From positions 19,947,754-20,011,753 of the forward strand of contig CAIIXF020000011.1 of NCBI GenBank assembly GCA_903813345.2: DNA of 64,000 bases. Reading direction: 5' to 3'. Source of the DNA: Owenia fusiformis (Eukaryota > Annelida > Polychaeta > Sabellida > Oweniidae). Of this stretch, positions 1-9,504 are shown piece after piece. Position numbers and translations under genes: made by a program. The notes beneath the pieces are model-generated. The model was not told where the DNA came from and ran no database searches. It saw nothing but the letters and a program-made list of their open reading frames with translations. How positions within the stretch are numbered: the first letter of the stretch is position 1; each line of letters opens with the position of its first letter.

Positions 1-141
1 CCATTTGCCACTTTACTGGAAAAGTGAGGAATTAACTGTTCTGCAGAATATGGCATTTTATATTCATCCATAGATTTTATTAAAATGGTGAATGAAATTA
101 TAATGAAATAGAATTAATATACACTGTATTTATGAATTTAG

Positions 142-1235
142 ATTTTGTTTTTAGCTCACATGGTGAGCTTTTGCAATCACTCACTTGTCCGTCTGTCTGT
201 CCGTCTGTCAACAATAGTTGCACGCTTTAAAACCTCTGACGATAGAATTCCGCTTTTAAGTTATTTCTGTTCAACATCAATACAGAAAACTCCCCTATGA
301 CTCCTGGTTCAAAAGCTCGCCTATTTTCAAAATGGCCGCTATTTTTTCCCCGCGAAATTCACTTTTGACACATTTCCTAGCTTTACAAATAATTTCAAGT
401 GTCTTGCATTGTAAAAATCCATGTCAATGTGAAAAGTAGTTGTATGAAATAATTTTGTTACAAATAATCGGCAAAAAATTATATCCGTTTTTTTATTTTC
501 AGCCATTTTAGTTAACATTGATTTGTCCACCTGTCTTGCAAAATCCACTTTTTGGACCATTTGCCTTAAAACCTCTGTTGATAGGATTCCCGTTTTAAGT
601 TATTTTTGTTCAACATCAATATAAAAACTCCTCTATGACTCCAGGTTCCAAATCTTGTCTACTTTTTAAATGGTCACCATTTTAGTATCGCGAAATTCAC
701 TTTTGGCCCATTTCCTAGGTTTACAAATAATTTCAGGTGTCCTGCATTATAGAAAGCCACGTCACTGTAAAGAGTAGTTGTATGAAATAATTTTGTTACA
801 AAAAATTTGCAAAAAATTCTAGCTGCTTTTTTTATTTTCAGCCATTTAGTTAACATTGATTTGTCCATCTGTCTCGTGAAATCCTCTTTTGGACCATTTG
901 CCTTAAAACCTCTATCCATAGGATTCCTGTTTTAAGTTATTTCTGTTCAACATGAATATAAAAAACTGCCTTATGACTCCTAATTCAAAATCTCGTCTAC
1001 TTTTAAAATGGTCGCCATTTTCGTCTCGCGAAAGTCACTTTTGGCCAATTTCCTAGGTTTACAAATAATTTTGGGTGTCCTGCATTGTAAAATCCCATGT
1101 CTTTGTAAAGAGTAGCTGTATAAAATAATTTTGTTACAAAAAGCCTACAAAAAATTATATCAGTTTTTATTTTATTTTTTTTGTTGTCATTTTAGCCATC
1201 ATTCACTTTTTAGCAACACCACGTGAGCCCAGTAC
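142..1235 (+). repeat. Interspersed repeat, GCTCACATGGTGAGC family, with three ~338-bp tandem units
   Basis: It opens with the near-palindrome AGCTCACATGGTGAGC, then a run of TGTCCGTC-type repeats. Three degenerate units follow, each starting at AAAACCTCT (about 230, 569 and 906), so the period is about 338 bp. Each unit contains an AAAATGGCCGC/AAATGGTCGCC block, CGCGAAATTCACTTTTG and a TTTGTTACAAA block. The end, near 1220, reads GTGAGCCCAGTACCCACGG, which resembles the end of the copy at 32296-33270. Short ORFs on the minus strand here repeat with the units and are not genes. The copy is non-coding; its class is unknown. Confidence 0.75.
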
Positions 1236-1877
1236 CCACGGTACTATTTTTTTCATTATGGTTGAGGTCACTTTTTTTATCTCTTAGCATAAGGACACAG
1301 AAAATCAACTTTTATGATCTGTACTTTATTTTAATATTATCCCATCGAACAAAGATTGGGGATATTTTGAATGCCACAGTTCTCTCCATCCATCTGTCTG
1401 GGTAGTAGCTTAAACACTGATAGCCCAATAATGCTTTTATTTATATTCATAAACCCTATCTGAGTACAAGTTCTGCTTTAAAATTTATTTAAAATGGCTT
1501 TAATCCTAGTATTAAGTATATGTTATAACATGTAACAAAAATAACATCACACTACCATACCCCCATACTGTAGCCTGTTTCCCTTTAAAATGATTACATG
1601 CTACTTTAGAGTTGCAAATGGAAGACATTTGTTTTTTCCATTTTTTGATGGTATGCTAGATTTTTCATATATTCCAAGTGTTCTGCTATGCTTTGTATAT
1701 ATTCATCTAGCAGTTTGCAGTATAACCTCAAAAGCCCTACAGAAAAGATAGAAAATGCCCGCTCCCTTTGCAACTTGATTGTAACCTGCATCCCTTTTAA
1801 ATGTGGTCATGTGGTAGGGTAGTGTGTACATATGTTATTGATAGAGCAAGTACGCCAACATAAAAGTTGTCCAACAA
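1236..1877. other. Intergenic, nothing recognised
   Basis: AT-rich sequence with no long ORF, no recognisable protein homology and no clear repeat structure. A 61-codon minus-strand ORF near 1606-1791 has no features of a real gene. Confidence 0.5.
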
Positions 1878-1949
1878 TATTAGTAGAGAGCTTTCGATAT
1901 AAGTTATTTGGTCAACTTGCACGTAAACTTGTACTTTTAAATAAAAATA

Positions 1950-2179
1950 TAGGGTGTTACATAATGAAGGCTATTCTTAAAAAATATCCAGATGTCGGAC
2001 AGTAATACATCGTTCAAATGCAAATTATTTGTAACATTTAAACTGTATTTATTACCACATGTGACTACCACACCAGATCTCGTGCTCTAAAATGAAATAG
2101 GAATTCCTATATGACATACACATTATTAGTCTATCATATCTCCATTTGACTTTGGAGGTGAACATTATAAAACACCCTG
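1950..2179. mobile_element. MITE-like element with TA duplication, 230 bp
   Basis: The left terminus TAGGGTGTTACATAATG pairs with the right terminus CATTATAAAACACCCTG in inverted orientation. TA flanks both ends (1948-1949 and 2180-2181), which suits a Tc1/mariner-type non-autonomous element. The termini are short, about 17 bp and imperfect. Confidence 0.5.
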
Positions 2180-2367
2180 TACAAATAGATACTTGTGTCC
2201 ATTGGTGGACACACATGAGTATGTTAGTGTTTGTATGTTTGCATCCAGTCTATAAGTTTACAATCATTGTATATATGCCTATTAATACGTTCTAAACTTA
2301 TATTTCAACTTACACATATATAAGAACTGTAAAATAATTCACTGTTTCCTCTGATGAGTCATGTTAA

Positions 2368-2522
2368 AGGGTCTTGTGTGTAGAACACCACGCCACAAGA
2401 GCTAGGTATTGAGTTGATAATGTACAGATTACAACGCTGCGACAGATATTACATTCACAGTCACTGCATTGATTGATGAATGAGGTTTATAATTCAAATA
2501 GATTTTAGTGTGATAAGACCCT
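2368..2522. mobile_element. Short TTAA-flanked inverted-repeat element, 155 bp
   Basis: AGGGTCTT at the left pairs with AAGACCCT at the right, and TTAA flanks both ends (2364-2367 and 2523-2526). TTAA target duplication is typical of piggyBac and Kolobok elements. The terminal repeat is only 8 bp, so this is a candidate only. Confidence 0.4.
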
Positions 2523-2585
2523 TTAAACTACAAGTTTACGTATACATTTTTGAAAAACTTTTTATCGAAAGCTGTCTAGTATAGA

Positions 2586-3158
2586 TCTTCTCAGGATTCT
2601 GAACTTGAGATTGTATTTCAACTTTGTTACATTTTTATTATATTTTAAATTTCAAAATCCTCCTCCAATTGAGATTAAAGTCAAAATCACATTTTAAGGT
2701 CGAAATTTGAGTCAGCTCAAGTGTACAAAAAGTCGGGAAGCTAGAACCATAAATTGTTATCTTTCGGCAATAATAAATTTTGTCTAGCAAAGTTGTACTA
2801 ATAATATGTTCAATGGGATTTGCTACGCCTCCGCGTTGCAGTTATTTAGTTGTAAAGTTTTGCGTTCAAATAAACCACCTTGTTTTCCTTTCAGGCAAGT
2901 TATGCCATCTGATCGAGTTGAAGAGGCAAGGAGCTCCGAACAATATTGAAATTTGTCAATTGATCTACTTCTACACAGAGTATGGCATAATCAATGGCCC
3001 ATTAGGACAATGTCCCCAAATGTTTACTCTATGTTTACTACATAGATCAGAGTGTTTCAATATAATAAGACAATAACATGACATGAAAATAACATAGTCC
3101 ATAATTAAGTTTTCATATGTATAACTTAAATTCTTTAGGGTCTGCTTTTGTCTCTTAG
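2586..3158. other. Upstream region of the giant ORF with possible splice acceptors
   Basis: There are two good polypyrimidine-AG tracts. TTTTCCTTTCAG ends near 2894 and is followed by an open frame to 3076. TGCTTTTGTCTCTTAG ends at 3158. From 3159 the frame of the giant ORF is already open: 18 codons without a stop before its first ATG at 3213. An upstream exon joined at 3159 is therefore possible. No promoter element is clear. Confidence 0.35.
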
Positions 3159-3212
3159 AGACATTATATTTTAATTGCTGCACATTTAGGGTATATTATT
3201 GTATTTCTAAAA

Positions 3213-6200
3213 ATGTTGTCAAGTGATTTTTGTTTAAAAACACCCACTAAATCATCAAATAGTAAAAATGCAGTCAGAAAAAGTCCACGACTAATAAGAG
3301 AACAGCATGTTAGAAATAGCCCAGGAGTCGTCACAAAAACTGTTGAAGAAGAAAATACTAGCCCAGAAAGTCCAAAAAGAAAAATTCCGAGAAACGAAAC
3401 CCAATTAAGAAAGAGTCCCAGAATCCAAAGAAAATATGCAGAAGAAAAAAGTCCTCTGAGAAAAAGCCCCAGAATAATTAAAAAAAGTTTGGAAAGTGAA
3501 AATAGTCCAGAAACACCTTCAAGAAAAAGCCCTAGAGTATCAAGAACAACAGATCATCCACAGCAACTAAGAAGATCTCCAAGAAAAAGGACACCAAGCA
3601 AGAGGGCAACAGCTAAGCGGAGGGTATCATTAGAAGAATTGGGTTTGACAGGAAAAAGACGTAACAGTTTAGTCCATGAAGGCGAATGTACAAAATGCTC
3701 ATTATGCAGAAAAGAAGAACAGGAGATGTATCATATTAAAAACTGGACTGCTGTCTTCCATATGTGGAATGATGCGAACTCGAGGTACCAAATGAATGAC
3801 TGTTATTGTTCACATTGTATTGGTATTATAAGAAAGCAATTTAGGGAAAGAAAATCCCAACAAAGAATCGAAAAGACAAAAGAAGTAAAACGATGTGTTA
3901 TATGTGATCAGGAAAACACAATACAGTTTGAAGTAAAGGATCACAATCAATTTACAGAATGCTTCAGTCGAAAATCTCCAGCAGAACAGGTATTTCTCTG
4001 TAAAAGACACTATCAAAAGATTAAGAATTTTGCAAATAGGAAACTGTGTCCAGTATGTCAGATGGTTCTGAGGGTAGGTATCCCAAGGAAAAAATGCCCC
4101 GTTGATACCGATATCGCAACTACCTTTATTTCATCCTCCATGGGAAAGTTTGTGACACTTAGTCCTGATGATTTGATGTGTAAGGCATGCCACGACAAAA
4201 TACTAAAAGGTACACCTAATGAAATATTGTTAAGGAATATCCAAAACCTGAAGCAATCAACTGTAGAACATGACCCCAAATATGCATTATACTGCACAGC
4301 AAGCAAAATGGCAACCATCTTTCAGAACAAGAGAGCATGTTTACTAATTGATATGCTGGATGTCTACCATGCATCATTGCCAGATGATAGTATGGCAAGA
4401 TCTACATCTGTATGGCTGTTGTCAGAACTGATGAACATTTTTGGGGATGGACTAAAGTCTGCAAGAATGCATGCAAGTCAATGTAGCAAGCTATTGTTCT
4501 TTAATGAAATATCATGTGAAGCTCTCCATGAAGCTCTCTACAACATAAGGCAACTGCAGACCCAGAGCAGGGAGTTGAAGGAGGAAATCTCAATACTACG
4601 GAAAAGAATATCATCATCTAATGATTCTAAAGAAATCACACCCAGAACAATTGTTGATGTATTAACACATGTCAATAAGCACTTAAAGTCTGCATCGAAA
4701 CATATTGAAGCAGTGTATGTCAATGATCCATCTCAAATCACTGAACTAAACATGGATATGATATTGAGGCACATACCGTGCAATGTTTTTAACTTCATCA
4801 AAATGTTAACAATGAATGGACCAGAGAAAGAATGCCTACCTGATACCATCCATGTTGACCTTGATACACCAATAGAATTCGAGGCAGGAGCAGTGGCTAG
4901 CCGAAAAGCAAAACGTGTATTTATAACAAGCACAGTCATGAACATCATCAACAGTAGGTGCACCTATCCACTTCCCATTGTCGTTGCAGAAACTGTGAAG
5001 AAAATAAGTGGATCTCAACAACTTGTATCCATCTTGAATAAGATGGGATTTTGTTCATCTGAAGATTCCAGACTTGCCTTTGAACAGTATAGCAAGGAGA
5101 GAAAGCAATCAACTCCAATAGGAAAACAATTAGATGAAAACTTACTAACAGTGATTACTCTCGACAATCTAGATGCTCTTAGTCCATGGGCTATGGTTAC
5201 CTCTGGAGTTGACAGAAGTGGTTGGCATGGTACAACAATTTGTGCTTTGCAGCCAAGGTTTTCTGATAATCTATGTGAAGGTGACCGTGCTATCAGCATG
5301 GAAAACAATGGTTTGAATACACTGATAGATGATGAAGAAGATGATCCAGATACATATTCAAAAGTACAGGTTTATGGAGACGGTAGATGTCTATTCAGAA
5401 GCATAGCCACACTTTTGTTATCACCATTGCAGGAAACTCCCAGGCAAGAAGGAATGCCAACTTTGGAAGAGATGCGAATACTTGAGAAGGAGTTGGCAGA
5501 TGACATACGGTCACACACAGTCGAATTTCTGAGGGACCAGCAAGATGTATTACAAAACCTCCCAAATGTTACTAAAGAAATACTGCTTGAAAGACACCTC
5601 TCTGCAAATTATACATCCTTTGGCCAAAGGTTGGATGATGTGGAACAATCCAGTGTATATGCTGGAACTCTTGAGATTATAGGAATCTCGAAATTATTAC
5701 AATGCCCTATACATTTATATCAGCTGAAACCACTTGGCACATGCGCGCAAGTAGCAATTCATCCTGATTGTTACACATCTGAGCCACTACTTATTTTGAG
5801 TAAACCTGATGTAAGAGGCAGTGCTGGTCACTATGATGCCTTGATAAAAAACCACCATCAAAGAGGAGTGAACTTCAGATCTAGCAATGCTGGTTTTGTG
5901 ATTCAGAAATGGAAGGAAATCAATGAAATTGAGCATCCAAACATTCCATTTGAAAATCACTTCAACATAATAAATGTTCAAAAACGTGGAAAAGAAACCC
6001 TAAGGTTATACGATCACGCGACACATTTTGAACAAACACATCGGACTGAGACAATAAATGCAAGAACGAAAGCAAAAAGAAAACCTAGCATTAACAAGAC
6101 TGTACAAAAACCAAGGCAAGAATTTGTTACATTGCATCCTGCAACAAAACCAATCTTTGACAAACAAAAACTTACATTGGAAAAGTTTTTTTGTCATGGT

Positions 6201-9200
6201 GAAGAAATAGTTGAACTTACGGCATTCAGGGAAACTGTATTTCAGTATATGTACATGAAGAAAGAAGTAATATACTGCGTTAACAATGAGCATCACTCCC
6301 TACTGCCAAACCTAAAATGCACATTGGCAAGAAAAGGCATTGGAAACTGTGAAAAGTCTTCATTTTTATATCTTGACGTGCTCAATGAAAAGGCAGATTC
6401 GAAACCTACAATTAGACGTGTTTTGATGAAGATATATGCTGACTTCAAGATATGCAACAAGTTGAATCACATCACTGTGGTTGGGGATGCCAAGACATAT
6501 GATTATGTTGTGAAGCTGAAGGAAGAGTATGGTGAACTCCTTGATTGGGTAATCCCCTTCCTTGGGGACTGGCATGCACTAAAGAACTATCAGCCGGTAA
6601 TCATGAAGATCTATTGGGATGCAGGACTAAAAGAAATTGCAGAGACAACTCACAGAGGCGCCACATTGACATCACTAGCTGGAACAAGCTCTTTCAGAAG
6701 AACTCATCATTTTCTGATGCAAGTGTGGGAGGCATTGTATATATATCAAATTCAGTTGTATGAAAAACAAGATAGAGATGTTAGTTCAATCAATGAACGT
6801 GTTTGCACAATCTTTGAAGACTTTGCTCACACAAGAAGTGGTGACTACACACCACGTGTAGAGAGTGTTTTGAAAGAAGTTGAATCACTCGGTGAAGAGT
6901 TCAATGTATACTGCCATGAACTATCTTCTGTCAGTGAACAATTTCGGTTTTGGGATGATTTCCTAAAAAAAGACATGATGTACTATGCCAGCCTATACAT
7001 CGGCATGCGATCCAGAAATTGGAATCTTCGTAATGCGTCCCTAAAGTCAATGGTGATTAATTTCACTGCATTTGATCGCCATATGTATGCTAGACTAGTG
7101 CCAAAGCATTTGGCAGACTTATCTTCCCTACCAGATGATGTTGTTCAGCATTATAAAGAAGGCTCGTTCGCAGTAAATATGAAGGGACGAAAGATGGCTA
7201 ATTTAGGTTTAGACGAGGCCCACGAAATGACCATAAACAAGGACGTAAAGGCTGTGCTCCATAGAGTAAATCCAAAGACTATAGAAACAATTGCTGACTA
7301 CTTGGCAACAAGTGCTAAAATTGTTAAAAATGTCAAAGAAATAGTTGGTTTAGAAGAGGATGATTCGGAAGACTACCAAAGAGATGATACCCTTTCAGTA
7401 ATGGAAAGGGAAACAAAGAACATCAAAACATACTTGGTGAAAGTTGGTGAAGGAGATTTCTTCGAAAAAGAGGATCTTGCACACCCTTTCACAAAAGAGA
7501 AAGCTGATCAGATCCAGAAGCAAGGTCTTTTACACCATGAAAGAGTTGGACAGGAGGCTTTCAAATTACTTGTTACTAGTAAGTTTCTTGAGGCTTCAAG
7601 CACAAAAGTCATTATGAAGAAACAAAAATTGAAGACCTTCAGTAAAGGACGAGTAAGTAAGTCCAAGATGAAGCAATCTGAAAAGGACAAACAATTAGTC
7701 GTGACCTGTTATAAACGAACGATGGCGCTGTCACAACAACAAAACAAGCCAGTGAAAGAGCTTATGCAATATCTTGAGACACCACGTGCCATTTGCACCC
7801 CAGATGGTTTACCATTCAAAGGAACAAAGAGTACAATAAATGGAATCTATCAAAAAAGATATGGAAGTGAAGCAAATACAAATGCTCCCATTATAATTGA
7901 CATGTTACCAATAACAGATGACCCAAGTACAATAATCCTAGAAGGAATGAACCTGATTTATACATCTCCCTTGCCTTTACATAAAACCTTCAAAGATTAT
8001 GGCGCTTTCTTCCTAGCACGCATTGTAACCTACTTCAAACGTCGAAAGTTTACATTTGTGCATCTCCTTTTTGACCAATATAAAACACAAGGTGAATCGC
8101 CAAAAGAAATTGAGAGAGAAAGGAGAACAGGTGACGCAGCTGTTGGAGAGCTACTGGAAGTGAATGACAATACACTTATACCAGCAGTTAAATGGACTGA
8201 CCTGATCAGACCAGACTCAAATAGAAGAGCTATACTGGATTATCTCTCGAGATACTTGATGGAAAATGCACAATCTTCCCTTATTGGAGAACAAGCACTT
8301 ATTATAGGAGGAGGATTTTCTGGTGAATTGACCAAACAAACCGTCTGCATCACACTAAATAGTATCAACATTGAATACTTGGAGACAAATCAAGAGGAGG
8401 CAGATATCACAGTTTGGTTGCATGCAGAGAAGGCACTGACTGAGAATGTAGTTATCATGTCTAAGGATTCTGACATCAGTCAAGTTGGTTTGCCATTAGA
8501 TATTGAGAAAAAAATTTGGATTCTCTTTAAAAGCAAGGAAACAGAAACAAAATACATCGACATGAGTGCCTTAAAAAGTGCAATAGCCAAAGATCCATGT
8601 CTATTGCCACTGAGGGAAGCAGGGATAGATTATTATAAAGTGCTGCAAATAATATACATCGTGTCTGGTTGTGATTATTTGTCATACTTTGTAGGTCAAG
8701 GTAAGGGGAGTTTTTTTAAACTCTTCTTTGCAAATGTGAAATTCATAACTCTTGGAACATCAGATGAATGTGGAAACATCTGCCAGACGAGTGAAAGTGA
8801 CAGGCATAAAGGATTACTTTCTATGTACAGACTCATTGGATGTGTGTATTTTGCAGCTAATAGAGCTGCATTATACCAATTTGACTCACCACAAGACTTG
8901 TTTATAAGATCAGCCAATAAAAAAATCAACATTAGGCAACAACATTCCAGGTTCCTTTCTGAGATTAGAAAAGCCTCATGGAAAGGAACATTTGAGGATG
9001 AATTGCTACCCTCAGATTTTGCTCTCGAGCAACATTGGCGAAGGGCTTGCTGGGTTGTTGAAGTTTGGAAGAAAGCGCTTGTACCAAATTTCCAATATCC
9101 ATCGATTTTGAGTCACGGATACACAAAGGACAATAATGACACAATTTCATGTGTTTGGGATTCCGAAGAGAATGTCGAAAAAGTCAGGAGAAATGTTCTC

Positions 9201-9422
9201 TTCCTTACTCGAGGCTGTGCCTGCAAAAGTGGCTGCAAGACAAGGAGATGCAAATGTAACAGCTTCAATAAAGAATGTGGACCTGGATGTAAGTGCAAAG
9301 ATTGTAAAAATCCTAAAGGATCTTGTACTTTACAAGTCGATTTCCAGTCTGATTCATCATCGTCTGAAGATGAAACGATACATTCTGATTCGGAAAATGA
9401 TGACCTCCCAACAGAATTATGA
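3213..9422 (+). CDS. 2069-aa chimeric protein: KSPR repeats, OTU protease, transposase-like region, PIN/FEN1-like nuclease, CXC domain
   Basis: A single intronless frame. Residues ~20-135 are basic with repeated K-S-P-R motifs (KSPRLIRE, KSPRIQRK, KSPRIIKK, KSPRVSRT, RRSPRKR), likely nuclear and DNA-associated. Cys/His pairs at ~158-330 (CTKCSLC, CVICDQ, CPVCQ, CKACH) look zinc-binding. A short coiled coil lies at ~443-470. An OTU cysteine-protease domain spans ~715-880: YGDGRCLFRSIA with D723 and C726, and AGHYDAL with H873. Residues ~1087-1340 carry GDAKTYD (D1092), GDWHALKNYQP (D1119) and LDEAHE (D1334, E1335, E1338). By spacing and context I infer an RNase H-like transposase/DUF6589-like core. 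Residues ~1615-1840 look like a PIN/FEN1 nuclease: LLFDQY (D1621), EEADITVWLHA (D1731), SKDSDIS (D1752, D1754), SGCDYLSYF (D1821), then a GQGKGSF turn. Residues 2002-2045 are a cysteine-rich tesmin/TSO1-type CXC domain, followed by an acidic serine-rich tail. The ATG at 3213 is the first in frame, but the frame is open from 3159. OTU and CXC calls are strong; nuclease and transposase calls are inference. Confidence 0.85.
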   Translation: MLSSDFCLKTPTKSSNSKNAVRKSPRLIREQHVRNSPGVVTKTVEEENTSPESPKRKIPRNETQLRKSPRIQRKYAEEKSPLRKSPRIIKKSLESENSPETPSRKSPRVSRTTDHPQQLRRSPRKRTPSKRATAKRRVSLEELGLTGKRRNSLVHEGECTKCSLCRKEEQEMYHIKNWTAVFHMWNDANSRYQMNDCYCSHCIGIIRKQFRERKSQQRIEKTKEVKRCVICDQENTIQFEVKDHNQFTECFSRKSPAEQVFLCKRHYQKIKNFANRKLCPVCQMVLRVGIPRKKCPVDTDIATTFISSSMGKFVTLSPDDLMCKACHDKILKGTPNEILLRNIQNLKQSTVEHDPKYALYCTASKMATIFQNKRACLLIDMLDVYHASLPDDSMARSTSVWLLSELMNIFGDGLKSARMHASQCSKLLFFNEISCEALHEALYNIRQLQTQSRELKEEISILRKRISSSNDSKEITPRTIVDVLTHVNKHLKSASKHIEAVYVNDPSQITELNMDMILRHIPCNVFNFIKMLTMNGPEKECLPDTIHVDLDTPIEFEAGAVASRKAKRVFITSTVMNIINSRCTYPLPIVVAETVKKISGSQQLVSILNKMGFCSSEDSRLAFEQYSKERKQSTPIGKQLDENLLTVITLDNLDALSPWAMVTSGVDRSGWHGTTICALQPRFSDNLCEGDRAISMENNGLNTLIDDEEDDPDTYSKVQVYGDGRCLFRSIATLLLSPLQETPRQEGMPTLEEMRILEKELADDIRSHTVEFLRDQQDVLQNLPNVTKEILLERHLSANYTSFGQRLDDVEQSSVYAGTLEIIGISKLLQCPIHLYQLKPLGTCAQVAIHPDCYTSEPLLILSKPDVRGSAGHYDALIKNHHQRGVNFRSSNAGFVIQKWKEINEIEHPNIPFENHFNIINVQKRGKETLRLYDHATHFEQTHRTETINARTKAKRKPSINKTVQKPRQEFVTLHPATKPIFDKQKLTLEKFFCHGEEIVELTAFRETVFQYMYMKKEVIYCVNNEHHSLLPNLKCTLARKGIGNCEKSSFLYLDVLNEKADSKPTIRRVLMKIYADFKICNKLNHITVVGDAKTYDYVVKLKEEYGELLDWVIPFLGDWHALKNYQPVIMKIYWDAGLKEIAETTHRGATLTSLAGTSSFRRTHHFLMQVWEALYIYQIQLYEKQDRDVSSINERVCTIFEDFAHTRSGDYTPRVESVLKEVESLGEEFNVYCHELSSVSEQFRFWDDFLKKDMMYYASLYIGMRSRNWNLRNASLKSMVINFTAFDRHMYARLVPKHLADLSSLPDDVVQHYKEGSFAVNMKGRKMANLGLDEAHEMTINKDVKAVLHRVNPKTIETIADYLATSAKIVKNVKEIVGLEEDDSEDYQRDDTLSVMERETKNIKTYLVKVGEGDFFEKEDLAHPFTKEKADQIQKQGLLHHERVGQEAFKLLVTSKFLEASSTKVIMKKQKLKTFSKGRVSKSKMKQSEKDKQLVVTCYKRTMALSQQQNKPVKELMQYLETPRAICTPDGLPFKGTKSTINGIYQKRYGSEANTNAPIIIDMLPITDDPSTIILEGMNLIYTSPLPLHKTFKDYGAFFLARIVTYFKRRKFTFVHLLFDQYKTQGESPKEIERERRTGDAAVGELLEVNDNTLIPAVKWTDLIRPDSNRRAILDYLSRYLMENAQSSLIGEQALIIGGGFSGELTKQTVCITLNSINIEYLETNQEEADITVWLHAEKALTENVVIMSKDSDISQVGLPLDIEKKIWILFKSKETETKYIDMSALKSAIAKDPCLLPLREAGIDYYKVLQIIYIVSGCDYLSYFVGQGKGSFFKLFFANVKFITLGTSDECGNICQTSESDRHKGLLSMYRLIGCVYFAANRAALYQFDSPQDLFIRSANKKINIRQQHSRFLSEIRKASWKGTFEDELLPSDFALEQHWRRACWVVEVWKKALVPNFQYPSILSHGYTKDNNDTISCVWDSEENVEKVRRNVLFLTRGCACKSGCKTRRCKCNSFNKECGPGCKCKDCKNPKGSCTLQVDFQSDSSSSEDETIHSDSENDDLPTEL

Positions 9423-9504
9423 ATACATTGACTATAGCAAATAGAATGTAGATGAAAAAAGCTTTGAGACCAACATTGCATATATTTACATCATTACATA
9501 TAAC
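9423..9504. other. 3' flank of the giant ORF
   Basis: A short AT-rich spacer between the stop codon and the start of the ~200-bp tandem array. No canonical AATAAA signal is seen in it. Confidence 0.4.

Larger units (their letters stand above)
1878..2585. mobile_element. Candidate nested inverted-repeat element (~0.7 kb)
   Basis: The left end (TAGTAGAGAGCTTTCGAT, then ACGTAAACTTGT around 1918-1933) is matched by the reverse complement of the right end (ACAAGTTTACGT at about 2530, ATCGAAAGCTGTCTAGTA ending near 2583). The termini are imperfect, about 55 bp long. Two smaller inverted-repeat elements lie inside. No transposase ORF is present, so it would be non-autonomous. I see no convincing target duplication, so the exact ends are uncertain. 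Confidence 0.45.

Noticed and set aside
2780-3076. 98-codon ORF with an internal splice acceptor upstream of the giant ORF
   Set aside because: No recognisable protein; kept only as a possible exon border.
3213-9422. Giant ORF as a viral or bacterial gene
   Set aside because: No viral hallmark such as a capsid, polymerase or helicase; the CXC domain and lack of neighbouring viral genes point to an animal or transposon gene.
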